From contig NZ_PKRP01000007.1 of assembly GCF_002855515.1 (NCBI RefSeq), forward strand, positions 186,001 to 250,000: a DNA stretch of 64,000 nt. The letters are read 5' to 3'. Both the position numbers and the translations under genes were made by a program. This DNA is from Rhizobium sp. TH135 (GTDB lineage Bacteria > Pseudomonadota > Alphaproteobacteria > Rhizobiales > Rhizobiaceae). The notes beneath the pieces were generated by a model. It had not been told where the DNA came from, made no database searches, and saw only the letters and a program-made list of their open reading frames with translations. This document shows, in pieces, positions 47,201 to 53,762 of the stretch; position 1 is the first letter of the stretch, and every line of letters starts with the position of its first letter.

Positions 47201-48893
47201 ATCGATCGACGAGCTTGCTTCGAAGATCAAGATCTACCGCGAAACCCTGGTCGAATGCGGTCGCTCACCGAGCGACTTCAAAGTGACACTGATGCTCCAC
47301 ACGCTTCTCGGCGACAACCTTGAAGAGGTCAGGGAGGCAGCACGTGGGCCAATGAAGGCTTACCTGAAGAGTGCGGCCGCATTGATCAAACAGTATGCCT
47401 GGGCTTTCCCAGCCTTCAAGAAGCCAGCCGGTGCCACAGCCGCCCACGACATCGATCTTCAGTCACTAAACGCCGATGAGTTGGACAGCATTCTGGAATT
47501 CGCCTTTCTGCGCTACTTCGAAGACAGTGGCCTGTTCGGCACGATCGATGACGCAATGGCCCGCGTTAGGCAGCTCGAAGAAATCGGTGTTGACGAGGTT
47601 GCCTGCCTGATCGATTTCGGCGTCCCCTCGCCGCTCGTTCTTGAGCGTCTTGTGCCTCTGGCCAAAGTCGTCGCGCAGGCGCGTACACGTCTGCCCGAGG
47701 TAGAGATTGAAAGCCAAGCTGCCAGTTTCCACGAAGACGTGCGTCGCCATGGTGTCACCCATCTTCAATGTACGCCTTCGATGATCCGCATGTTCCTTAT
47801 CAACGGGGCTGACAGAGCTGCGTTCTCCGAGATAGCCCATCTGTTCGTCGGCGGAGAGGCCTTGACCAGTTCGCTTCTGCAAGAGATCAGGGCTGTCACC
47901 GATGCCAGCGTCGAAAACATGTATGGCCCGACGGAGACAACGATCTGGTCTTCGACGATGACCGCTGACATGTCGGAAAGCGTTGTTCCACTCGGTCTTC
48001 CGATCGCCAACACCCAGCTTTACGTGCTCGATCCCTCCGGACGGCTGACGGTTCCCGGCCAGCCTGGCGAACTCTACATCGGTGGGGACGGGGTGACACG
48101 GGGATATCTGCACCGCGAGGATCTCACACGCGAGCGCTTCCTGCCCAACCCATTCGCACCTGGCCGCATATACCGGACGGGCGATCTGGTCTGTCGTTCC
48201 CAAAACGGGAAGCTGCGGTTTCTCGGCCGCACCGATCACCAGGTTAAAGTCCGCGGCTACCGTATTGAACTTGGCGAGATCGAAGCCGTGATATCGGCCT
48301 ATCCAGGCGTCGCCGAAGCTGTCGTGGTTGCGCGGGAGGATCGAGCTGACGATGTCAGGATTGTCGCTTACCTGCGCATGAACCAGCCGCTGCTCGATGA
48401 GGAGAGCCTGCGTCGACATCTCTCCGATGTCTTGCCTGACTATATGGTCCCTGCCCATTTCGTGGTTCTTGATGCTTTTCCGATGACACCGAATGCCAAG
48501 GTGGACCGCAAGGCGCTCCCGAAGCCCGAAGTGACGACGAAACCTTTGGCAAACGAAATCTTTGTCGCGCCGGAAAACACGCTGGAACGGGATCTTGCCG
48601 AAGCTTACCGACGCACACTGGGCCTCGATCGCGTCAGCTTGAACGACAACTTCTTCGCGATCGGCGGCCATTCACTTCTCGCTGTGCAACTGCATCGCGA
48701 CCTCAAGGCAAGCATCGCACCTGACCTGACGATCACGGACGTGTTTCGCTTTCCGACGGTCGGAACCCTGGCGGCACATCTTGCCGATCGAGGGAAAGCG
48801 GACGAGCGGCTGAGCCAGGTCGCGGACCGGGCGGCGACCAGACGTGCAGCATTGGGTGACAGACGCGCGGCGCTCAGCCGACCGAGGACATGA
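44259..48893 (+). CDS. NRPS-like protein: formyltransferase, half C, A split by luciferase-like monooxygenase, PCP
   Basis: 1544 aa from ATG 44259 (GGAG 11 bp upstream; ATG 44184 adds 25 unrelated residues). Domains: formyltransferase (~1-300) with Asn90/His92 in INFHDGPLPRYAG and Asp128 in GVDGGC; the C-terminal half of a condensation domain (~345-540), lacking HHxxxDG; adenylation (~545-766 and ~1150-1425) with YTSGSTGRPKG, YGPTET, YRTGD and KVDRKAL; an FMN-dependent luciferase-like monooxygenase of the MupA/Atu3671 type (~785-1145, MDFGLFYWGN, TPERHFHAFGG) inserted just after core A4; and a carrier domain with Ser1472 in GGHSL. No thioesterase. The ten substrate-pocket positions read D-I-L-Q-F-G-M-I-W-K, close to the glycine code DILQLGLIWK. 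Predicted product: a carrier-bound, formylated and possibly N- or C-oxidised glycine-like residue. Confidence 0.92.
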   Translation: MFKCLLIGNESLLVQCGQLILDRGNSIAAIVTSNDAVKSWAGQNGIPSVDWRGSLEHAVESIDYDYLFSIANLRIIPSPVWRKARLGAINFHDGPLPRYAGLNVPAWAVMQGETRFGVTWHEITDGVDGGCIHMQADFDLSADDTSLSLNTKCFAAGIDSFAALLDAIAKSSLPRVAQDLSVRTYYAKTKRPDAAGTLLLDRPAEQLSSLFRGLNFGSGYVNRLVCPKLRHEDGIFIVRRLTVRDTAEGHTEPGVVLAVEAEGVVVATGRGSVLLEAVKQDRHTETKLNDCVRPGDRLPLLSEEEINALTSAVGDLVRHEDHFVHALRSVEDVKLVDVADQSAGETRFKTIELEFPADLARNTRVAAIVAFLARLSTQDEFDIAYAGPKTLDLASRFLGYFAEAVPLHLQVDAACTAATLRDAVAENIARLRERGSHLADLFWRHPDLAPPHYSVGLVDGRTPSDGKGLAGCALTFVIDEADAGVSMIFDDARLPSDVASQYARRIKMLAAAFTTDDALVAEMPLMTDVELDMVQNGWNDSSRPFDPTTCMHTLIEQQVAKTPDAIAIAWRDEQISYRDIDERANRIAQTLIAMGVGPDTMVGLNIPRCTNLVVAALAIQKAGGAYLPLDPNFPTDRLSYMVKDSRLEIILSSRMTADALDEPGTRTVFVEDILAANLSAGKPEVPVSGENLAYVIYTSGSTGRPKGVMVEHRNVTNFFVGMDERISYDRDRQPVWLAVTSLSFDISVLELFWTLARGFKVVIHASQPQAGKSKVAGNRPSGAGPMDFGLFYWGNDDGAGPAKYHLLLEGAKFADNNGFQSIWTPERHFHAFGGPYPNPAVTGAAVAAITKNLSIRAGSCVLPLHHPIRIAEEWAVIDNLSNGRVALAFASGWMPEDFVLRPENAPPNNKTAMMQGIETVRRLWRGERMEFDFGHGMADVLTQPRPVQSELPVWLTTAGNPETYREAARAGTHVLTHLLGQSIDELASKIKIYRETLVECGRSPSDFKVTLMLHTLLGDNLEEVREAARGPMKAYLKSAAALIKQYAWAFPAFKKPAGATAAHDIDLQSLNADELDSILEFAFLRYFEDSGLFGTIDDAMARVRQLEEIGVDEVACLIDFGVPSPLVLERLVPLAKVVAQARTRLPEVEIESQAASFHEDVRRHGVTHLQCTPSMIRMFLINGADRAAFSEIAHLFVGGEALTSSLLQEIRAVTDASVENMYGPTETTIWSSTMTADMSESVVPLGLPIANTQLYVLDPSGRLTVPGQPGELYIGGDGVTRGYLHREDLTRERFLPNPFAPGRIYRTGDLVCRSQNGKLRFLGRTDHQVKVRGYRIELGEIEAVISAYPGVAEAVVVAREDRADDVRIVAYLRMNQPLLDEESLRRHLSDVLPDYMVPAHFVVLDAFPMTPNAKVDRKALPKPEVTTKPLANEIFVAPENTLERDLAEAYRRTLGLDRVSLNDNFFAIGGHSLLAVQLHRDLKASIAPDLTITDVFRFPTVGTLAAHLADRGKADERLSQVADRAATRRAALGDRRAALSRPRT

Positions 48894-49567
48894 CGGCTGC
48901 GCATGACATCTTAGGGGACTTCCTCGGTCAAGGCGTGGCGCTGGCTCACGCAGACCCGCGCCTCGCATGCATCGACGCCCACCCTGAGGAGCTGAAATAT
49001 GTTCAACAGGCCGTTGACAGCCGCAAGCGCGAGTTTCACGCCGCTCGCGCCTGTGCAAGGCAGGCGATGGGGCTTCTGGGGGAGCCGCCGGTCGCGATAC
49101 CAGCAGCATCGGACAGATCTCCCGTCTGGCCGCCACATCTGATTGGAAGCATCAGCCATTGCGCGACCTTCTGCTTGGCTGTGGTCGCTCGCAAGGGCGA
49201 AAACTATGCTGCCATCGGCGTTGATGTCGAACCGGCCGAGGATCTGCCGGTCGAACTTATCGATGCGATCTGCTCGCCACGCGAAATGGCGGCACTGGAC
49301 GAGAAACCGCCTGAACACCGGCTCCTCTGGGCACGCATCCTCTTCAGCGCCAAAGAAGCTGTCTACAAATGCCAGTATCCTCTGACCGGGACCATGCTCG
49401 ATTTCCAGGATATGGAGGTCACCCTCGCCGACACCTGTTTCCAGGCGAAGTTGCAACGTCAAGCCGGCATGTTCGGCAAGGGTTCGATCCTCGAAGGGCG
49501 GGTTACCTTCGCCCACGGTTGCATCGTTACCGGAGTCACCGTTCCACTCGCCGGGCTGGGGGCCTGA
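48890..49567 (+). CDS. 4'-phosphopantetheinyl transferase (EntD/Sfp superfamily)
   Basis: 225 aa. Transfers phosphopantetheine from CoA to serine of carrier domains. Motifs: IGSISHCATFCLAVVA, the Mg-binding IGVDVEPAED, and LFSAKEAVYKCQYP. The start overlaps the NRPS stop as ATGA, so it is co-translated with its most likely client; the PKS ACP at 32242-38751 is the second client. The EntD-like central part has the usual length. Confidence 0.93.
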   Translation: MTAAHDILGDFLGQGVALAHADPRLACIDAHPEELKYVQQAVDSRKREFHAARACARQAMGLLGEPPVAIPAASDRSPVWPPHLIGSISHCATFCLAVVARKGENYAAIGVDVEPAEDLPVELIDAICSPREMAALDEKPPEHRLLWARILFSAKEAVYKCQYPLTGTMLDFQDMEVTLADTCFQAKLQRQAGMFGKGSILEGRVTFAHGCIVTGVTVPLAGLGA

Positions 49568-49571
49568 CCGC

Positions 49572-50867
49572 ATGAATGCCGCGACGGAAGACCAAGCCTT
49601 GGACACTGCGCCGCTCTCGCGCCGAGATGCATCCGAGACGCTCCAGCAGGGAAGCGTCCTCCTGGCCACCGCTGTGCGATTGAGACGCGGGCCCCGCGGG
49701 CTGCAAATCGATGACCAGACTTTTGCAGGTCTTGCGCGCTATGCCGAGAATTTCCGGTGGGTCAAATTTGCCGGCATCGCACTCGACTCGGAGAAAGAGG
49801 AGGAAACATCGGTCACATGGCTAGACGTCATTGATCACCCCCATGCGGACCGCATCGAATTCATCGCTCTGCCACACGCCTACCGGATCAGCAGCTTTCT
49901 TCGATGCTACAAACGCACCCGCTCTGTCCTGGGTGATCATATTCGTCAGGTCGACCATCTCTGCTTCACCCTCGGCTATCTGTTCGGGGATTGGGGAGCG
50001 GTAGCCGCACTTGAAGCCGATGCTCAGGGCCGCAAGTTCGCAGTCTGGTTCGATAGGGTGGAGCACGACGTGATTGCCCGAACGCTGCCGACGCTGAATT
50101 TCCGCCGTCGGATCAAGGAACGGGCAACACTGCCGATCATGAAGCGATATCATCGCTACCTGATCGGCCGCAGCGCTCTGGGACTGTTCCAGGGACGCGA
50201 CACGTTCAACGCCTATGCCGAAGCTTCGTCCAATCCGGTCTGTATGTATGACGTGCACACGGATGAAGGCGACAAAATCAGCCCGGAAGATCTGCGGATC
50301 AAAACGGCGAGGGCCATGTCGGGCGCACCGCTGCGCATCCTCTACGCAGGCAGGGCAGCGGAGATGAAGGGACCCGAAGACTGGATTGCGAGCCTCGCTG
50401 AGGCGGCCACGAGAGGGGTCAAGTTCAAGGCCCGCTGGCTCGGAGACGGACCCCTGCTTCCACGCATGCAGGCATTGCTGGAAAAAACAGGCCTGACGGA
50501 TAGGGTGAAGCTGATGGGGCACGTCGCCGATCGCGAGACCGTCTTGCAGGCCATGCGCGAGAGCGATCTGTTCCTGTTCTGCCACAAGACACCGGAATCC
50601 CCACGCTGCCTGATCGAATCTCTCGTCAGCGGTTGCCCGATCGTTGGCTATGCCTCGCCCTACCCGCAAGATCTGCTCTCGCTCCACGGCGGCGGCACGC
50701 TGACGCCGCTCGATGATCCCGCAGAACTCGGCCTGAAGATCGCCGAACTGGATCAGAACCGGCAAACGCTTGCAAAAGATATCCAGAACGCCGCTCTGTC
50801 AGGAATGTGCTTCGATGAAGCCACGCTCTATCTCCGCCGTGCAGAACTGCTGAAGGCCTTCACATGA
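49572..50867 (+). CDS. GT-B glycosyltransferase in NRPS operon
   Basis: 431 aa. The N-terminal half is not similar to any family I can name; the C-terminal half is a GT4-like nucleotide-sugar domain with ILYAGRAAEMKGPEDWIASL, RWLGDGPLLPRM, VKLMGHVADR and a glutamate pair in PESPRCLIESLVSGCPIVGY. It starts 4 bp after the phosphopantetheinyl transferase stop and overlaps the next gene by 4 bp. Its place in the NRPS operon suggests that it glycosylates the NRPS/PKS-derived group or the acceptor that receives it. Confidence 0.82.
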   Translation: MNAATEDQALDTAPLSRRDASETLQQGSVLLATAVRLRRGPRGLQIDDQTFAGLARYAENFRWVKFAGIALDSEKEEETSVTWLDVIDHPHADRIEFIALPHAYRISSFLRCYKRTRSVLGDHIRQVDHLCFTLGYLFGDWGAVAALEADAQGRKFAVWFDRVEHDVIARTLPTLNFRRRIKERATLPIMKRYHRYLIGRSALGLFQGRDTFNAYAEASSNPVCMYDVHTDEGDKISPEDLRIKTARAMSGAPLRILYAGRAAEMKGPEDWIASLAEAATRGVKFKARWLGDGPLLPRMQALLEKTGLTDRVKLMGHVADRETVLQAMRESDLFLFCHKTPESPRCLIESLVSGCPIVGYASPYPQDLLSLHGGGTLTPLDDPAELGLKIAELDQNRQTLAKDIQNAALSGMCFDEATLYLRRAELLKAFT

Positions 50868-51994
50868 GACGACCTCGCGCCGTCACGATGCTTGCCTGCG
50901 CCGCCGTTGTCGGGAGCGGTCTCGGGATCGCATTGATCGACCCGGCGCAGATTTCTCACAACCATACAGAAGGGGACAGTCGTATGGACGTGTCTTTGCC
51001 TGATCCTCAGGAGATGATCGGCAAGCGCCGGATCTTCGTGTCCGGCCACAGTCTGACCGCACGCCCGATGCCGGATTTCCTCCAGGAAATCACCGCAGCT
51101 TCCGGTTTGGCGATTTCCTGGGACGGACAGCACGCTGACGGCTCTTCGATCAAGGACCGCTCCTTCGGTCAGGATGCCTTACAGCCCTGGTCAGGTTTTG
51201 CGGTCGGACAGGATGCAAGCGGCAATCCCGCGAATGTCCTGTCAATGCTGAAAGCAGCAGCGGTTGATGGCAAGCCGTATGATGTCCTGCTGATCACGGA
51301 ACAGCATCGCCTCCTGGACGCCCTGCTCTGGCAGGATACGAAACAATATCTCCGTGCCTATCGCGACCGCTTCATCAGCTCCAACCCGCAGGCGGAAATC
51401 CTGTTCTTCACCCCTTGGATCAGCCTCTCTGACAAGGATGACCCCAGGGACTGGATTTCCTACGAGCGCGCAGCGTGGCCTATGTGGCAGTGCACGGTCG
51501 CCGATGTCAATCGAGGCTTTGAGCGGGAGGATGGCAGTCGACCGATACGGATAATCCCGGCATCGCTGGCGCTGGCTGCGCTGATGGAAAACCTGGAGCA
51601 AAACCCGGATCAGCCAGGATTTGAAGGCCTGAAAGGGCGCCAACTGACTGATGCCCTCTTCTCTGACACGGTGCATCTGACACCACTGGGAAGCTACTTC
51701 GTGGCCGCCGTCACCACGAACGCTCTTTATGGCGATTTGCCGTCTGAGGATCACCCGCACAACATCCCGGCTGAACAGGCAAAGACCTTGAAGCGTTTCG
51801 CGGCAAACTTCATTGCCGACTACCGCCGTTCTGAACCGACCTTCGGGGAGGGATGCCCCAGGACGGTCGGTTGGGCCTTCATCGCCCACTACACTGGCTA
51901 CATCGAGAAGACCTATCACCGCGAAGCCATGGGTTATGTTCGCGCGAAGCTTCAGCGACTGCGTGACCTGCTCCGCTTCGCGCGAACCATCTAA
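50864..51994 (+). CDS. SGNH/GDSL-like periplasmic protein
   Basis: 376 aa with a short N-terminal hydrophobic signal (about 8-27, MLACAAVVGSGLGIALIDPA). The catalytic pattern of SGNH hydrolases can be read as FVSGHSLTARP (serine in GHS, about residue 60) and DTVHLTPLGSYF (Asp-His, about 273-276). It overlaps the upstream glycosyltransferase by ATGA. It is probably exported and either an esterase or an O-acyltransferase acting on the surface glycan. The block I/V pattern is fairly clear but weakly conserved elsewhere, so the activity is a guess. Confidence 0.6.
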   Translation: MRRPRAVTMLACAAVVGSGLGIALIDPAQISHNHTEGDSRMDVSLPDPQEMIGKRRIFVSGHSLTARPMPDFLQEITAASGLAISWDGQHADGSSIKDRSFGQDALQPWSGFAVGQDASGNPANVLSMLKAAAVDGKPYDVLLITEQHRLLDALLWQDTKQYLRAYRDRFISSNPQAEILFFTPWISLSDKDDPRDWISYERAAWPMWQCTVADVNRGFEREDGSRPIRIIPASLALAALMENLEQNPDQPGFEGLKGRQLTDALFSDTVHLTPLGSYFVAAVTTNALYGDLPSEDHPHNIPAEQAKTLKRFAANFIADYRRSEPTFGEGCPRTVGWAFIAHYTGYIEKTYHREAMGYVRAKLQRLRDLLRFARTI

Positions 51995-52402
51995 ACCAGA
52001 ACCGGTCCGCCCACCTCCCCCATTCCGTGAATCCGGCACCGAAGGCAAGTGCTAGTCGAACATGGGTGACTTGAGCCAATGCCTTCCAGTTTGGAGGATC
52101 CACCGGGTCAAGGTCAGTCGAGATGGTCTCGGGAAGCTTGCGGAAGCCGCAAACGCAAAGACAGCCCCCATTTGTTGGAGCCGGTTGAAGATTTGCTTTG
52201 GATGTATTTGGTTGCAGGGGCCTGATTGCACGGAGACTTGTACAAAACCCGGGTCTAGAGCGCTGAATCCGACCATTTGTCAGGTAAGCAGAATTATGGA
52301 ACTCTCAGCTTCAACGGCATCGCTATGGCCGGGAGCAGCATCGTCCCACCCAGCGAAAGATCGCTAAGACTCGGCTTCACGATGCGGCGTTGACCGCCGA
52401 TA
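51995..52402. other. Boundary between EPS locus and FHA-kinase island, carrying repeat copy 1
   Basis: 408 bp without a convincing gene. It contains the left copy of a ~150-bp direct repeat (52152-52300). Sequence on either side of the repeat shows no recognisable transposase, though short minus-strand reading frames through it look like decayed insertion-sequence DNA. Confidence 0.55.
52152..52300. repeat. Direct repeat copy 1 (149 bp), IS-end-like
   Basis: Matches 63451-63600 in the same orientation. By my alignment there are roughly 14 differences and one 1-bp indel overall, and the last 80 bp (from CCTGATTGC to TACGGA/TATGGA) differ at only two positions. It contains CCCGGGTCTAGAGCGCTGAA. 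The partner copy adjoins an IS3 transposase relic, so the repeat is best read as the end of a lost insertion sequence. Confidence 0.9.
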
Positions 52403-53179
52403 TCACGGCGCTCGATTTCCATTATCGGGCAATTTTATGGCCCGTGCAACTATAACGGTCGCGTTGTCCTGACGGGGGCGGTCCTTTGCTGCCACAGCCT
52501 CCAGCAGATGTTGGCTGAGTGCACCGATCTCAACACCACTTTGCGCCTCCAGGATTTCGTCGATCTCTCGACTGTCCAGACTGTCCAGGCCGTCGCTCGC
52601 AATGATCAGGATATCGCCTACGGCCACGCTCCTTCCCGTTGCACTGTAGTCCAATCTGTGGATCGGATCACCAGTCACGGCTGAGAGAAGGAGATGACGT
52701 GATGGACTGTTGCGCGCTTCCTCGGCGCTCATTTCGCCATTCTTGACCGCAATGGCCAATCGCCCCGCCATTGAATGATCTGCGTTGATACGCGAAAGTC
52801 CGGACTGCGTCTTCAGAAGCACTATGGAATCGCCGACGCTCAGCCATCTAAAGCCTCGATGACCGAGTTCCACGGCTATCAGAGTGCATCCCATTCCTTG
52901 ATCGTGCGGGTTGTCGGAGACGTGTCGAGCAATGGCTTTATTTGCTGCGTTGAGTGCCGGCAGAAATTCGTCTGAGGCTAGTCCAGATGTTCCAGTGACC
53001 GTCTGTATGAATTTGGTCACAGCGAGTTTAGCGGCCGTCGCCCCGGCAGCATGCCCTCCCATGCCATCTGCTAGCACGCATAGGAATTGACCATCGTTAC
53101 CATGGACTTCGCAGTAATCCTCTTGCTCTTCACGGCGACCTAAAATCTGGCTTGCTGCAAACTCCCACTCTACCGTCAT
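52403..53179 (-). CDS. PP2C-family Ser/Thr protein phosphatase
   Basis: 258 aa from ATG 53179, which overlaps the FHA gene stop as ATGA (a longer frame to 53218 lies inside that gene). Cytosolic, metal-dependent phosphatase. Motifs: RREEQEDYCE, ADGMGGHAAGATAA, the IIASDGLDSLDSREI block and RQDNATVIVARA, covering the metal-binding aspartates. Length is that of stand-alone PppA/Stp phosphatases. It is the last gene of the kinase operon and presumably reverses the kinase encoded at 55376-57679. Confidence 0.93.
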   Translation of the reverse strand: MTVEWEFAASQILGRREEQEDYCEVHGNDGQFLCVLADGMGGHAAGATAAKLAVTKFIQTVTGTSGLASDEFLPALNAANKAIARHVSDNPHDQGMGCTLIAVELGHRGFRWLSVGDSIVLLKTQSGLSRINADHSMAGRLAIAVKNGEMSAEEARNSPSRHLLLSAVTGDPIHRLDYSATGRSVAVGDILIIASDGLDSLDSREIDEILEAQSGVEIGALSQHLLEAVAAKDRPRQDNATVIVARAIKLPDNGNRAP

Positions 53180-53724
53180 TTGTCTTCTAAACTGGACCAG
53201 TTGAAGTTTTCCGAGCAAAGCGGAACGAACATGAGCCGTGTCGAGCCAATGTCGATCATATCCCCGTGGGCTAGTTCCATTGGTGCCAGGACCGGTTTGC
53301 CATTCAGACGGACTAGGTTCGTCTTGCCACCATGCTGAATGTAGAAGTCTTGCTGCATGTCGTCGAACACGACAAAAGCATGCGCCTCGCGCGAAATGCT
53401 CTCATCGCCAAAATCGAGAGGGATACGCTGGTTAGTCGCGCGGCCGAGACTGTTCATGCCGAAGTAGATTTCCAGCGAATGACCTCTGCCCGGGCCGGAA
53501 ACGACAACCAGCCAACCGGCAACCAACTCGTGCTCTTGTTCCGGACCGCTCGGCGTCCGGGGGCGCGGCGATGACGATGCCAGACGGGTTACGGCATCAT
53601 TGGGTTCCTGCGGGCGCGGCCTGTCGGCTGCTAGACTTGAACCGCCTATAACCCGCGTGGCCTGTTCGGCTTCATTTGGTTGGGATGCAGGTTTCAGGAG
53701 GCGTGTGCGCTCGTCATCGCTCAT
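53176..53724 (-). CDS. Small FHA-domain protein with repeated Thr-Arg motifs
   Basis: 182-aa cytosolic protein. The C-terminal FHA domain (~75-175) shows GMNSLGRATNQRIPL, ESISREAHAFVVF and KTNLVRLNGKPV, i.e. the Gly-Arg, Ser-Arg and Asn-Gly phosphothreonine-binding signature. The first ~60 residues are disordered and carry three copies of a Thr-Arg-hydrophobic motif: T7 (ERTRLL), T23 (QATRVI) and T46 (AVTRLA). By analogy with GarA/OdhI and T6SS Fha proteins these are candidate kinase targets that its own or a partner FHA domain may read. Coupled to the phosphatase by ATGA. Confidence 0.88.
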   Translation of the reverse strand: MSDDERTRLLKPASQPNEAEQATRVIGGSSLAADRPRPQEPNDAVTRLASSSPRPRTPSGPEQEHELVAGWLVVVSGPGRGHSLEIYFGMNSLGRATNQRIPLDFGDESISREAHAFVVFDDMQQDFYIQHGGKTNLVRLNGKPVLAPMELAHGDMIDIGSTRLMFVPLCSENFNWSSLEDK

Positions 53725-53762
53725 GGCAGGCCTTCTTTCGAGTATGTGGTTTGACGGTCATT

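Noticed and set aside
44259-49567. Siderophore biosynthesis cluster
   Set aside because: The NRPS architecture resembles Atu3671-type siderophore proteins, but there is no TonB receptor, iron ABC transporter, acetyltransferase or amine monooxygenase nearby; all neighbours are polysaccharide genes.
52052-52276. 74-codon minus-strand ORF through repeat copy 1
   Set aside because: It reads through the repeat; the corresponding frame in copy 2 is different and shifted by the 1-bp indel, so it is not a conserved gene.
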